Below are positions 36,598 through 46,372 of a stretch of 64,000 nt of DNA, piece after piece. A program made the position numbers and the translations under genes. The stretch is taken from assembly GCF_000158095.2 (NCBI RefSeq), contig NZ_CM011002.1:1627228-1691227 (forward strand), given 5' to 3'. This DNA is from Roseibium alexandrii DFL-11 (GTDB lineage: Bacteria > Pseudomonadota > Alphaproteobacteria > Rhizobiales > Stappiaceae). The stretch's first letter is position 1; every line of letters begins with the position of its first letter. The notes beneath the pieces were generated by a model that saw nothing but the letters and a program-made list of their open reading frames with translations, was not told the DNA's origin and made no database searches.

Positions 36598-37139
36598 ACC
36601 GGCCTCTCCCGCCTGATCATGAACTGTACTTCGTGCGGGCCGTTTTGATCTGTGCGTTCGATCTCCAGATCGTCCTTAAAATGCGCGCCACATCCACGTA
36701 TGAGCCCATGAGCGAGGTCTCCAAAAGGCCGCTTCGATTTATAATTCATTTCCAACTTGTCAGGTGCATGCCGGATACAGCGGAAGGTGGGAAGCTCCGC
36801 ATTCGGATAGAGCTTTTTCACCTCGACATGAATGTAGCCTTCAATGTTTTCCAGAAAGTCGAGACTGCATGTTGCCCCGCTGAAAAACTGAGAATGGGTC
36901 ACAGTGAAGCGCTGAAAAAGATGCTGACCGAATGCGGTGATCAGAGCATCGATTTCCATTCCCGTAACCTTGTGCAAGGCTGCGACCAGTTTGACCATGT
37001 CTGTGTGGGAGTATTCCTGGACCGCTGTGAAGCCGGTTTCGACACCGACCCCGGAAATATCCATGATCTCGTCGGCCACATCAAAGGAGAACTCGTCTTC
37101 GACCATCTCCATGAATTCGGTGAACACCACGCCAAGCAT
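36594..37139 (-). CDS. H-NOX heme protein, nitric oxide sensor
   Basis: 181 aa, the usual length for a stand-alone H-NOX. The N-terminus [20 protein letters not shown] is typical. The heme-ligating His is H104 in [19 protein letters not shown], and the heme-propionate motif Y-x-S-x-R is present as YKSKR (133-137). These residues indicate bound heme that senses NO. No distal Tyr typical of O2-binding members is evident. The gene overlaps that of the hybrid kinase, its likely partner, and is divergent from a thiolase gene. Confidence 0.9.
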   Translation of the reverse strand: MLGVVFTEFMEMVEDEFSFDVADEIMDISGVGVETGFTAVQEYSHTDMVKLVAALHKVTGMEIDALITAFGQHLFQRFTVTHSQFFSGATCSLDFLENIEGYIHVEVKKLYPNAELPTFRCIRHAPDKLEMNYKSKRPFGDLAHGLIRGCGAHFKDDLEIERTDQNGPHEVQFMIRRERPV

Positions 37140-37413
37140 CTCTGTCGCCCCTCACCCGAATGCTTCGGGTCTCTTTGACCAGCCGCAGAACTTTCTCCCG
37201 CAGCGTAATTTGACCGGCACTCCGGTCAACACGTTTTTGCAGATCCCGTAAACGCAATCCGGCATTCCTGCTGGCCAAGCTTAAGACGATTTGGTTGCGA
37301 ATGCGGAAACCGGCCTCAGACTTACCCTGAAAGGTGTAGCTGACGACGTTGACGCTTGCGGTAGCAAGATCGGACTGCCAAAAAGATGCAACGTCAGATT
37401 TGGAGATACTAAG

Positions 37414-38595
37414 ATGAAAGACATTGTCATCACCAGCGCAGCCAGGACAGCTGTCGGCAGCTTCGGCGGGTCCCTGAAAGACATGGCACCGATTGACCTC
37501 GGCACGGCTGCTGCAAAGGCTGCAATTGAGCGCGCCGGCATTCAGGCCGACCAGGTCGAACAGGCTTTCTTCGGCAATGTCATCCACACAGAGCCGCGGG
37601 ATATGTACATCTCGCGTGTGGCCTCCCGGCAGGCCGGTGTGCCAGACCATGCGCCCGCGCTCACCATGAACCGTCTATGCGGGTCCGGTCTTCAGGCAAT
37701 TGTCTCCTCGGTCCAGGCCATCTCCATGGGCGATGGCGATGTTACCCTCGCAGGCGGCGCTGAAAGCATGAGCCGGTCCGGATATCTGATGCCTGCCGCC
37801 CGTTGGGGCCAGAAGATGGGTGACACCACCGCACATGACATGATGACCGGCGCCCTGCACGATCCATTTGGCATTGGTCATATGGGCGTTACGGCAGAAA
37901 ACGTTGCAGAGCAGAATAACATTTCCCGCGAACGTCAGGACGCGTTCGCGCTGGAAAGCCACCGGCGTGCCAGCGAAGCGATCAGGAATGGTCACTTCAA
38001 AGATCAGGTCATCCCACTGACCGTTGGCCGCCGCGGCAAGGAAACCGTTTTTGATACGGACGAACATGTCCGCCACGATGCCAAGATTGAGGATATTGCC
38101 AAGCTGCGTCCGGTCTTCAAGAAGGATGGTCTGGTCACCGCCGGCAATGCCTCCGGGCTTAATGACGGGGCAGCCGCGATCACGCTCATGACGTCTGAAA
38201 AAGCCGCTGAACTGGGTGCCACACCGCTGGTGAAAATCCGCGCTTATGGTGTTGCCGGTGTTGATCCGGCCGTCATGGGCATTGGTCCGGTCCCGGCCAT
38301 GCAGATCGCGATGAAACGCGCTGGCATCACAGCGGCCGATCTGGATGTGGTGGAATCCAACGAGGCTTTCGCCGCACAGGCCTGCGCTGTCAACGATCTG
38401 CTCGGATTGCCGGGCGAAAAAGTCAACCCAAATGGCGGTGCGATTGCGCTTGGCCACCCGATCGGAGCAACGGGAGCTATCATCATGACCAAGCTCATTT
38501 ACGAGTTGAAGCGGACCGGTGGCTCTCTCGGTGCTGCCACCATGTGTATCGGCGGCGGTCAAGGCATAGCGATCATCGTCGAAAACGCCGGCTGA
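37414..38595 (+). CDS. Acetyl-CoA C-acetyltransferase (thiolase)
   Basis: 393 aa from ATG 37414, which has GGAGA 7 bp upstream and begins at the normal thiolase N-terminus (MKDIVITSAARTAVGSFGG). Catalytic residues are C89 in RLCGSGLQA, H348 in IALGHPIGATG and C378 in MCIGGGQG. Motif spacing and length match biosynthetic acetoacetyl-CoA thiolases (PhaA/AtoB type), which join or cleave two acetyl-CoA units. No phaB or other pathway gene is adjacent, so the pathway cannot be fixed. An intrinsic terminator follows. Confidence 0.92.
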   Translation: MKDIVITSAARTAVGSFGGSLKDMAPIDLGTAAAKAAIERAGIQADQVEQAFFGNVIHTEPRDMYISRVASRQAGVPDHAPALTMNRLCGSGLQAIVSSVQAISMGDGDVTLAGGAESMSRSGYLMPAARWGQKMGDTTAHDMMTGALHDPFGIGHMGVTAENVAEQNNISRERQDAFALESHRRASEAIRNGHFKDQVIPLTVGRRGKETVFDTDEHVRHDAKIEDIAKLRPVFKKDGLVTAGNASGLNDGAAAITLMTSEKAAELGATPLVKIRAYGVAGVDPAVMGIGPVPAMQIAMKRAGITAADLDVVESNEAFAAQACAVNDLLGLPGEKVNPNGGAIALGHPIGATGAIIMTKLIYELKRTGGSLGAATMCIGGGQGIAIIVENAG

Positions 38596-38617
38596 CGCAT
38601 AAGAAGACTGCATCAAT

Positions 38618-38645
38618 GGGCGGTCCTGGTGACCGCCCTTTTTCT
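38618..38645 (+). terminator. Intrinsic terminator after the thiolase gene
   Basis: GGGCGGTC and GACCGCCC form a perfect 8-bp stem with a 5-base loop, followed by TTTTTCTTTCT, 22 bp past the stop codon. Confidence 0.9.
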
Positions 38646-38744
38646 TTCTGCAAACGACGATGCTGAAATGGCGCGCTGTATCCCTTGGGCGCGGGATAAA
38701 ACAGCTCTGCAGAATGCTGCCCCTCTTTTTCATATGAAACATGG

Positions 38745-40115
38745 TTGCTAGAACGGGTCTGGATTCTGGCCCCGGAGCTCTCGCAGTTGTTTTCCGTTCT
38801 TGTAAACCGAACCTACCGGCACCTGTTCTTTGCTCAGGTGGTTGCCCTGTTCGGCACTGGTCTCATGACTGTAGCGCTGGCTCTGCTCGCCTACGACCTT
38901 GCAGGCGCGGATGCTGGCATTGTTCTCGGCACTGCCCTTGCGATCAAGATGATCGTCTATGTGACCTTGAGCCCGGTGGCTGCCGGATTTGCAGCCCGGT
39001 TTCCAAGGCGCGCGTTTCTGATCTTCCTGGATTTGGTCAGAGCAACGCTCGCTCTGGCCCTGCCCTTCGTTGATGCGGTTTGGCAGATTTATGTGCTGAT
39101 CGCGCTGCTGCAGTCGGCGTCAGCCGCTTTCACACCGACGTTTCAGGCGACCATTCCGGATATCTTGACGGACGAAGACGACTACACAAACGCTCTGTCA
39201 CTTTCCCGGCTCGCCTACGATCTTGAAAATCTATTGAGCCCGATGGCCGCCGCGATCCTTGTAAGTGCGATAGGCTTTCACTGGCTCTTCACCTGGACCT
39301 CTGCAGGCTTCCTGGTATCGGCTGCTCTAGTATTCTACACCGCCCTGCCAGCCATGAAGGCGGCACAAACCGCATCCCCCATAAAGCGGATCAAAAATGG
39401 GGTGAAAATCTATCTCAAGACACCGCGATTGCGCGCCTTGATGGCCCTTAATCTCACGGTCGCAGCCTCCGGCGCCATGGTGATTGTCAATGGCGTTGTT
39501 CTGGTCAAATCCAAACTCGGGCTCAGTGACACAGATCTCGCTCTTTCCATGGCGGCCTATGGCGGCGGGTCAATGGCTACCGCGTTTTTCGTCCCCAAGT
39601 TCTTGAAACGGTATACGGAGCGGTCCGTGATGCTTACTGGCGGCGCGATGCTGCCAACACTGCTTCTTGTGTTCGCCGCGCTCTATTCAAATCTGGCTGA
39701 GAACGCCCTCTGGCCCGCTTTGCTTATCTCCTGGGCATTCATGGGCGCCAGCATGTCGGCAGTGCTGGTGCCGTCTGGCCGCCTGTTGCGGAACTCGGCG
39801 CACGCTGAGGATCGGCCGCTTGTCTTTGCCGCACAATTCGCGCTGTCCCATGCCGGCTGGTTGATCACCTATCCGCTGGCCGGTTGGCTCGGCAGTGCCG
39901 TCTCCATCCAGCAAACCTTGACCGTCCTTGCGCTTGTCGCAGCACCCGCTGCCCTTGCTGCATGCTGGCTCTGGCCGAAGGACGATCCAAGGTTCCTCAT
40001 CCACGATCACCCGGACCTGCCGCCCGATCACCCGCATCTCATCAATGCCCATGGCAACAGGCACGGGCATGATTTCGTCATCGATGGCCTCCATCCGAAT
40101 TGGCCGGACCGATAA
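38745..40115 (+). CDS. MFS transporter with histidine-rich C-terminal tail
   Basis: 456 aa with about 12 membrane segments from residue 20 to 410. The last 45 residues form a cytoplasmic tail with about ten His (HDHPDLPPDHPHL, AHGNRHGHDF, DGLHPNWPDR). Such tails bind divalent metals in some carriers, for example NreB-type nickel exporters, but the membrane part resembles general drug-type MFS members. The start is uncertain: TTG 38745 opens the frame, while TTG 38787 (GGAG 9 bp upstream) would give a better-fitting N-terminus. Stands alone after the thiolase terminator. Confidence 0.8.
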   Translation: MLERVWILAPELSQLFSVLVNRTYRHLFFAQVVALFGTGLMTVALALLAYDLAGADAGIVLGTALAIKMIVYVTLSPVAAGFAARFPRRAFLIFLDLVRATLALALPFVDAVWQIYVLIALLQSASAAFTPTFQATIPDILTDEDDYTNALSLSRLAYDLENLLSPMAAAILVSAIGFHWLFTWTSAGFLVSAALVFYTALPAMKAAQTASPIKRIKNGVKIYLKTPRLRALMALNLTVAASGAMVIVNGVVLVKSKLGLSDTDLALSMAAYGGGSMATAFFVPKFLKRYTERSVMLTGGAMLPTLLLVFAALYSNLAENALWPALLISWAFMGASMSAVLVPSGRLLRNSAHAEDRPLVFAAQFALSHAGWLITYPLAGWLGSAVSIQQTLTVLALVAAPAALAACWLWPKDDPRFLIHDHPDLPPDHPHLINAHGNRHGHDFVIDGLHPNWPDR

Positions 40116-40163
40116 TTTCAGCTGTGGATGCCGTCACCATTTAGGCTGCTGTTTCGCCTACAT

Positions 40164-40790
40164 TCAGGTATCGACGGCCTGCAACAACGGATGCCATTGG
40201 CCACGAATCTCGTGGGATTGCGCATCGGAATAGTCGAATATCCCGGATCCAGCGGCGGCATGCTTGGCGTAGGCAACGCGATCCGTTATGCGACACAAAA
40301 CCGGGTAGCCTTTTTTTGACAAGGTTTGTTCCAGTTCCCCGACCTGTGTTGACCGCCGGTTGATCCTGTTGGCGATGACGTGGATCTCAGCCTTTCCTTT
40401 GCGAACACGTTTGATTTCCGAAATGCCATCGAGAAATTTCAAGGTCGCGTTCCAGTCGAACGCAGACGCCAGAACCGGAACAAGAATATCTGAAGCTTCT
40501 GCAATCAGTGTCTTGGCAAGTTCGGACCGCAATCCTCCTGGCCCATCAATGACGACTGCATCAAGCCCCTTCGACTTGTCACCAATACTGCTTTCCTTAG
40601 TCCAGTCGAGGCCTTCGATTGACGTCATTTTTTTTGGCCGACGCTTGACCCAGGAAAGGCTCGACTTTTGCCGATCAGCATCAGCAAGAGCCACGTCCTC
40701 ACCGCGCGCAGCCAAAGCCACAGCCAAATTCGTTGCAATTGTCGTCTTGCCGCACCCGCCTTTGGAATTCACCACCAAGATCTTGCGCAT
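40164..40790 (-). CDS. Orphan ParA/MinD-like ATPase
   Basis: 208 aa from ATG 40790, preceded by GGGAG at good spacing; the frame is open 14 codons further. The deviant Walker A is KGGCGKTT with the signature Lys (VNSKGGCGKTT), the second Asp motif is DADRQKSSLSW, and VVIDGPGG is the Walker B-like strand. It is a short ParA-type ATPase of the kind that positions chromosomes, plasmids or protein clusters. No ParB or centromere-like repeats are near, so the cargo is unknown. It is divergent from rnd. Confidence 0.85.
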   Translation of the reverse strand: MRKILVVNSKGGCGKTTIATNLAVALAARGEDVALADADRQKSSLSWVKRRPKKMTSIEGLDWTKESSIGDKSKGLDAVVIDGPGGLRSELAKTLIAEASDILVPVLASAFDWNATLKFLDGISEIKRVRKGKAEIHVIANRINRRSTQVGELEQTLSKKGYPVLCRITDRVAYAKHAAAGSGIFDYSDAQSHEIRGQWHPLLQAVDT

Positions 40791-40931
40791 TCCCGCTCCC
40801 CGTTCAAAACTTCCCATTATATCCGCGCCCACACTAGGCGCACATATTGCACCTTTTCAAGATCTACATCGCCAATCGGTACCATTTCGTGGCGACAAGC
40901 AGACAGAACTCGGGTATAGCTTTCGATCACC

Positions 40932-42110
40932 ATGGAAGTGATTACAAAAACTAAAGACCTCGCCGCTGCCTGTCAGCGTCTTGCCACCAACGACTATGTC
41001 ACCGTCGACACGGAGTTTCTCCGCGAAACGACCTTCTGGCCGAAGCTGTGCGTCATCCAGATGGCCGGTACAGAAATGGCCTTTATCGTTGACGCTCTAG
41101 CTGAAGGCCTTGATCTAGAGCCCTTTTTCGACCTAATGCGCGACGACAGTGTGACAAAGGTGTTTCACGCTGCCCGGCAGGACATCGAAATCATCTACCA
41201 TTTGGGCGGCTTAATCCCTGCCCCTCTGTTCGACACGCAAGTCGCAGCCATGGTCTGCGGATTTGGGGACTCCATTTCCTATGATCAGCTCGTCTATAAG
41301 GTGACGGGTGCGCGGATAGACAAGTCCTCCCGATTTACCGATTGGGCCCGTCGGCCGCTCACTGCCAAGCAACTGGATTACGCCCTTGCCGATGTCACCC
41401 ATCTGCGGGATGCCTTTCAGTTCCTGAAGGCGAATCTGGCCGAACAGAACCGGACCCACTGGGTGCAGGACGAAATGACAGTCCTGACGTCGGTTGCAAC
41501 TTACCGCGCGGATCCGGACCAGGCCTGGAAGCGCTTGAAACTGCGTGTGCGCAAACCGGTTGAACTCGCAGTCATGATGGAAGTCGCGGCCTGGCGCGAA
41601 ACTGAGGCCCAAAACCGGGATGTCCCACGCAGCCGCGTGATCAAGGACGACGCCATCTATGAACTGGCTGCACAACAGCCTGTGACGACGGAAGCGCTTG
41701 GACGTCTGCGCACCATCCCGCGCGGCTTTGAGCGATCCCGCAACGCAGATGAGATCCTGAAAGCGGTCCGCCGGGCACTGGAGATCCCCAAATCTGAGCT
41801 CCCGAAATTGCCGAAAGGCCGGCAAGCGCCGGATGGATCGGCTGCCGCCGTCGATTTGCTGAAAGTCCTATTGAAACTCGTCAGCGAAGCGCATGGTGTT
41901 GCAGCCAAGGTGATTGCCACTGTCGACGATCTGGAAAAAATTGCAGCTGATGACAACGCTGATGTTGCTGCGATGAAAGGCTGGCGGCGGGAGCTGTTTG
42001 GAGAAACGGCGCTCAAGCTCAAGCGCGGAGAAGTGGCTTTGGCATTCCAGAACCGGCAAATCACTGTTTTGGAACAGACACCTCAGCAGGCCACGCAAGC
42101 AGCAGAGTAA
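40932..42110 (+). CDS. rnd: Ribonuclease D
   Basis: 392 aa. The 3'-5' exonuclease domain has the DEDDy residues: D26 and E28 in [10 protein letters not shown], the Asp in [10 protein letters not shown], and Tyr/Asp in [10 protein letters not shown]. An HRDC-type helical region follows ([20 protein letters not shown]). It trims tRNA and other RNA 3' ends. In many alphaproteobacteria rnd lies next to aspS and ppx; here ppx is the convergent neighbour and aspS is 10 kb away. Confidence 0.95.
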   Translation: MEVITKTKDLAAACQRLATNDYVTVDTEFLRETTFWPKLCVIQMAGTEMAFIVDALAEGLDLEPFFDLMRDDSVTKVFHAARQDIEIIYHLGGLIPAPLFDTQVAAMVCGFGDSISYDQLVYKVTGARIDKSSRFTDWARRPLTAKQLDYALADVTHLRDAFQFLKANLAEQNRTHWVQDEMTVLTSVATYRADPDQAWKRLKLRVRKPVELAVMMEVAAWRETEAQNRDVPRSRVIKDDAIYELAAQQPVTTEALGRLRTIPRGFERSRNADEILKAVRRALEIPKSELPKLPKGRQAPDGSAAAVDLLKVLLKLVSEAHGVAAKVIATVDDLEKIAADDNADVAAMKGWRRELFGETALKLKRGEVALAFQNRQITVLEQTPQQATQAAE

Positions 42111-42136
42111 TTTCAGACTCAACATAGAGATCTGAC

Positions 42137-42167
42137 AAAAAGGTGCCGTTTCAGGCACCTTTTTTCA
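42137..42167. terminator. Bidirectional intrinsic terminator between rnd and ppx
   Basis: AAAAAGGTGCC and GGCACCTTTTT form a perfect 11-bp stem with a 6-base loop, flanked by A and T runs, so it can serve both convergent genes. Confidence 0.92.
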
Positions 42168-42206
42168 TTTCAGATCAGCAGCCTAATCGAGTGCCAGAGA
42201 AAATAG

Positions 42207-43730
42207 TTATGCACTCACGCGCACACTCACCGGCGCGTCAATACACTTGGACAGCTGACCGACACGCTTGCGCAGGCGCTCCCCATCGAGATCGGCCAGT
42301 TCGGTGCCAAGATCAAGGACAAGCTCCTCGCCCTCCATGCTGATGCCGACCTTCGGCAGCATGCCCCCCATGGACGCGCTTAAAAGTGAGGCAACCCTCA
42401 AAGTCGCGCCCAGAACCTTGGCGCGGATCCGAAGGCGGTCGGTGAACAGCTCCCGGATTACGGTCGACAGCGCCCCTTCCCTGAGCCCTTCATGCCGGTA
42501 GAACACAGCAGCGGACAAATACGCCCTGCTTGCGTGATCGAGCCCTACGAACGATGCATTGGAAATGATGTTGAGGCTCTGCTCCCCGCGATAGTCCGGA
42601 TGAGCCCGCCAGCCAATGTCAGACAAGAGGCAGGCCGCATGACGCAACCGGGTTTCATTGGCCGTCTCTTCGATCGAAAGCATATGGAACAGGGCGTCGG
42701 ACCAGCCAATCAGTTCCTCGGCGAATTGCGGCGATCGCGCCCTCAGCACACAGAGCTCGCGGGCCGCCTCAATAACCGGGTCCTGCGCCTGCATTTCCGG
42801 TGACAGTTTGGAATGCAGTAGTCCTTCCCGAACACCGGTTGCCGAAAACACCAGCCGTTCCGCCTTCATGGCGGTGAGCACACGCTCCAGAACTACGGCC
42901 CCGATCGGAACGAGCGGACGGCGCTGCTTGGAAACGACTTCGGCAAGTTCCACGCCTTCAAGATCCGGAACGGCGATCTTTCGACAGAACTCAATCGCCT
43001 CATCGGCGTTTATTTGATAGTTGTGCATCACGTGCAGCGGATAGTTTTTCTGCATCAGATGAAGACGGCCCAACGACCGCCACGTTCCGCCGACTGCATA
43101 GAACGTCCGCTCGCCCGGCGGCAAATCCGGCCAATGGAAATCCTTCAGTGTTGCTTCAGCGATCTCGGAGGCCTTTTCGATGCTACTCTCTGCCATTTCC
43201 GCAAGACGCAGGCCGCCGAGCGGGAAGGTCATGCCAAGGCCAGGGCCTTTGTCATCGACTTCGACGAGCTCCAGACTGCCCCCGCCCATATCCCCGACGA
43301 GTCCGCGCGGCTGCCAGAACCCTGCAGTAACGCCAAGGGCAGAAAAATAGGCCTCTTCGTTGCCGTCCAATATGCGCACAGGTGCTCCGAGGATCGCCTC
43401 GACCTCGCGGACAAAATCCGGCCCGTTCTCTGCATCGCGCGTCGCAGCTGTTGCAACAATGTAAATGTCCTGACAACCTGTATGACGAATGAGCGCGCGA
43501 AAGCGCACCAGCTCGCCAAGTGCCGCTTTTACAGATCCATCAGCCAATTGCCCGGTCGCCGCAACGCCGCGCCCAAGTCCCGCCAGCATCTTTTCATTGA
43601 AAAGCATCGTCGGCGTCCGCGCCTTGCGCTCATAGATCACCAGACGAACGGAGTTGGATCCGATGTCGACCACAGCGATTGGGCCGGTGCCGTTAAGCCG
43701 GCCACGTGCCGGCTGATGTTGGGAAGACAT
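42207..43730 (-). CDS. ppx: Exopolyphosphatase (Ppx/GppA family)
   Basis: 507 aa from ATG 43730 (a TTG precedes it). The actin-like ATPase fold is seen in AVVDIGSNSVRLVIYE (phosphate loop 1), ATAATRDAENG, the catalytic Glu in LDGNEEAYFSALG and GLVGDMGGGSLELVEV (phosphate loop 2). The second half is an HD-like helical domain (LLSDIGWRAHPDYRGEQ). It degrades polyphosphate or pppGpp. It follows ppk on the same strand, so synthesis and breakdown of polyphosphate are encoded together. Confidence 0.93.
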   Translation of the reverse strand: MSSQHQPARGRLNGTGPIAVVDIGSNSVRLVIYERKARTPTMLFNEKMLAGLGRGVAATGQLADGSVKAALGELVRFRALIRHTGCQDIYIVATAATRDAENGPDFVREVEAILGAPVRILDGNEEAYFSALGVTAGFWQPRGLVGDMGGGSLELVEVDDKGPGLGMTFPLGGLRLAEMAESSIEKASEIAEATLKDFHWPDLPPGERTFYAVGGTWRSLGRLHLMQKNYPLHVMHNYQINADEAIEFCRKIAVPDLEGVELAEVVSKQRRPLVPIGAVVLERVLTAMKAERLVFSATGVREGLLHSKLSPEMQAQDPVIEAARELCVLRARSPQFAEELIGWSDALFHMLSIEETANETRLRHAACLLSDIGWRAHPDYRGEQSLNIISNASFVGLDHASRAYLSAAVFYRHEGLREGALSTVIRELFTDRLRIRAKVLGATLRVASLLSASMGGMLPKVGISMEGEELVLDLGTELADLDGERLRKRVGQLSKCIDAPVSVRVSA

Positions 43731-43883
43731 CAAAGGTCAATCCTTGCCCTTGCGGCCTGTCAGCGGGCAGTTTTTCCGACCGCTGATCTTGAATGTGCCT
43801 GCACTTAACGTCATCGGATCACAGGGTCAATTCCGGAATTACAGTTTCCGCCGCCCATCTGACGGGTCCGGATGCGGTTGGCA

Positions 43884-46106
43884 TCATCGTCTCTTTGTTC
43901 GCTTAACAAAAGGCTTCGGACGGTCGCTTTTCAATGACTTTCCGCGGCCGGACAAAGACGGGTTCGTCATGAAATAGCGATGAGCATTGAACGGCTCTTC
44001 ATTGGCACCGGGTTCAATCCGCTCATGGCTTCCGTTTGAAAGGATCCGCCAGCTTTGCTGATTGTCCTTCAAATTGGCCACCATGATCTGATCAAGGACC
44101 TGCTCATGCACTGTCGGTGTCGTGAGCGGTACCAGCACTTCCACGCGGCGGTCGATGTTGCGCGGCATCAGGTCGGCGGAGCCAATATAGACATGCGCTT
44201 CCGGCGACGGCAGGCCATGACCGTTGCCGAAACAGAAAATCCGTGAGTGTTCCAGGAACCGGCCAACGATGGATTTCACCCGAATGTTGTCGGACAATCC
44301 GGCAATCCCCGGCCGGAGGCAACAGATGCCGCGGATAACCAGATCGACCTGAACGCCCGCCTGGCTCGCCTTGTAGAGCGTATCGATGATTTCCGGATCG
44401 ACCAGGCTGTTCATCTTCATCCAGATTTGTGCTGGACGGCCTGCCCGGGCATGTTCGATTTCCGCTTCGGTCATTTCGATCATGCGCTTGCGCAAGTTCA
44501 CCGGTGACACAGCAAGGAAATTGAGTTCCGCAGGTTCCGCGTAACCGGTGATGTAATTGAAGACCCGCGCAGCATCCTCGGCAACACCCGGATCATCGGT
44601 GAAGAAGGACAGATCCTCGTAAATCCGCGCCGTGATCGGATGATAGTTGCCGGTACCGATGTGGCAGTAAGTTTTCAGCTGCCCGTGCTCCCGCCGGATG
44701 ACCATGGAGAGCTTCGAATGGGTCTTCAGCTCGATAAAGCCGAAGACAACCTGGACACCGGCGCGTTCCAGGTCCCGCGCCCATTTGATGTTGGCTTCTT
44801 CATCGAAGCGTGCCTTCAGCTCGACCAGAGCGGTGACTGACTTTCCAGCTTCGGCCGCCTCCGCCAGTGCCTTGACGATCGGTGAATTGTTTGATGTCCG
44901 GTAGAGGGTCTGCTTGATCGCGACCACATCCGGGTCTCTTGCAGCCTGGCGCAAATACTGGACGACGACATCAAAGGACTCATACGGATGATGGACAATG
45001 ATGTCCTTCTGGTGGATCGCTGCGAGGCAGTCTCCACCATGTTCCCGGATGCGTTCTGGAAAACGGGCCGTGTAGGGCTCAAACTTCAGATCCGGCCGCT
45101 CCAGATCCACAATCTGAGACAAGTTGTTCAGCGCCAACAGTCCTTTGGCGAGGAAGATCTCCTCCCCGTCCACATCCAGGGCGTCTGCCACGAACTCCAG
45201 CAGAGCCGGCGGAGTCGTTTCCTGGATTTCCAGACGGATCACCGATCCGCGCCGGCGGCGTTTTAGGGCGCTTTCAAACAAGCGCACCAGATCTTCCGCC
45301 TCTTCCTCAATTTCCAGATCACTGTCGCGGATGACCCGGAAGGCGCCTTTGCCGCGGATTTCGTAGCCCGGAAACAAGCGATCAATGAACAGCGAGACGA
45401 CCTTCTCGATTGCAATGAACCGTTCGGCCCCATCACTGGTCTTGGGCATTCGAACGAAGCGGGCGACCTGACTTGGAATACGCAGGAGGGCAATCATGCT
45501 GCGCCCGCCCCCGGTTGGCGCCAGCTCAAAGACGATTGAAAAACCAAGGTTCGGAATGAACGGGAACGGGTGCGCAGGATCGATCGCCAGAGGCGTCAGC
45601 ACCGGGAAAATGTAAGACAGGAAATGATCTTCCAGCCATTGTTTTTCCTTGGCGTCCAACAGGTCGCCATGAAGGATCTCGATGCCTTTTTCAGCGATCT
45701 CACCGCGCAATTCGCCCCAGATCTGCTGTTGGGTCGCTTGCAACTGATGAACTGCTTCGCTGATCTTCTCCAGCTGCTCCGTTGGCGTCAGTCCGTCATC
45801 GGAAAGGTGTCTCACTTCGGCCCGTTGCTGTCCTCGCAGACCGGCGACGCGCACCATGAAAAACTCATCCAGGTTGTTGGCTGAAATCGACAGGAACCGA
45901 ACCCGCTCCAAAAGCGGATGGTTGCGGTTCATGGCTTCTTCCAAAACCCGGAGGTTAAACTGCAACCAGGAGAGTTCGCGGTTCATGAACCGGGCTGTCG
46001 ATGTCGGAAGATGCTCTGCCGTATCCCGTGCCGCCTTGATGTCCGGGTGGTTGGGCACCTTTTGCGCTGAGGAAGCAGTGTCAGGTGCGTCAACAGTCTC
46101 GGTCAT
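43884..46106 (-). CDS. ppk: Polyphosphate kinase 1
   Basis: 740 aa with the four PPK1 domains. The N-terminal domain has [20 protein letters not shown]. The first catalytic segment carries the phospho-His in [20 protein letters not shown]; the second has [24 protein letters not shown] with conserved His and the phospholipase D-like fold. The C-terminus is basic ([15 protein letters not shown]). It makes polyphosphate from ATP at the membrane. Upstream, between hdaA and ppk, is a composite palindromic repeat that probably separates the two transcriptionally. Confidence 0.95.
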   Translation of the reverse strand: MTETVDAPDTASSAQKVPNHPDIKAARDTAEHLPTSTARFMNRELSWLQFNLRVLEEAMNRNHPLLERVRFLSISANNLDEFFMVRVAGLRGQQRAEVRHLSDDGLTPTEQLEKISEAVHQLQATQQQIWGELRGEIAEKGIEILHGDLLDAKEKQWLEDHFLSYIFPVLTPLAIDPAHPFPFIPNLGFSIVFELAPTGGGRSMIALLRIPSQVARFVRMPKTSDGAERFIAIEKVVSLFIDRLFPGYEIRGKGAFRVIRDSDLEIEEEAEDLVRLFESALKRRRRGSVIRLEIQETTPPALLEFVADALDVDGEEIFLAKGLLALNNLSQIVDLERPDLKFEPYTARFPERIREHGGDCLAAIHQKDIIVHHPYESFDVVVQYLRQAARDPDVVAIKQTLYRTSNNSPIVKALAEAAEAGKSVTALVELKARFDEEANIKWARDLERAGVQVVFGFIELKTHSKLSMVIRREHGQLKTYCHIGTGNYHPITARIYEDLSFFTDDPGVAEDAARVFNYITGYAEPAELNFLAVSPVNLRKRMIEMTEAEIEHARAGRPAQIWMKMNSLVDPEIIDTLYKASQAGVQVDLVIRGICCLRPGIAGLSDNIRVKSIVGRFLEHSRIFCFGNGHGLPSPEAHVYIGSADLMPRNIDRRVEVLVPLTTPTVHEQVLDQIMVANLKDNQQSWRILSNGSHERIEPGANEEPFNAHRYFMTNPSLSGRGKSLKSDRPKPFVKRTKRR

Positions 46107-46184
46107 AAGGCTCCTCCGGTCCGAAGTATTTGCTCAACTCAGCACGTTGCCGTGTCGCTTCTGGTCATAACATCTGAAAGCTCA

Positions 46185-46365
46185 ATGGCCTAGTGTGGTG
46201 AATTTGAAATTCGCCTCACTAGAGCGGCACGCTCCGTAGCGAACTCTAAAATCGAAAACCACACTAGAAACATAAACTTGCTAGTCACCCTTTTGAATCT
46301 GAAGTTCGCACCGGGCAGGCTGCACAATGAGACGAACTTCAGATTCAAAAGGGTGACTAGGCCAT
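46185..46365. repeat. Composite CTAG-bounded palindromic repeat
   Basis: Outer arms ATGGCCTAG (46185) and CTAGGCCAT (to 46365) are a perfect 9-bp inverted repeat. Inside are two palindromes that each begin and end with CTAG: 46190-46267, with CTAGTGTGGT/ACCACACTAG ends and an inner GAATTTGAAATTC, and 46281-46360, whose 28-bp arms are perfectly complementary (they contain CACCCTTTTGAATCTGAAG). A 13-bp spacer lies between. The layout is that of a three-way junction. It lies between the hdaA stop and the ppk start and may be a non-autonomous mobile repeat or a transcription barrier. Confidence 0.85.
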
Positions 46366-46372
46366 GTGGCCT

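Noticed and set aside
37675..38742. 355-codon open frame opposite the thiolase
   Set aside because: The thiolase has all catalytic residues; the antisense frame has no recognisable domain and crosses the thiolase terminator.
38742..39073. ATG frame beginning MVARTGLDSG at the start of the MFS gene
   Set aside because: It runs out of frame with the transporter and has no motif, whereas the overlapping frame encodes an unbroken 12-segment membrane protein.
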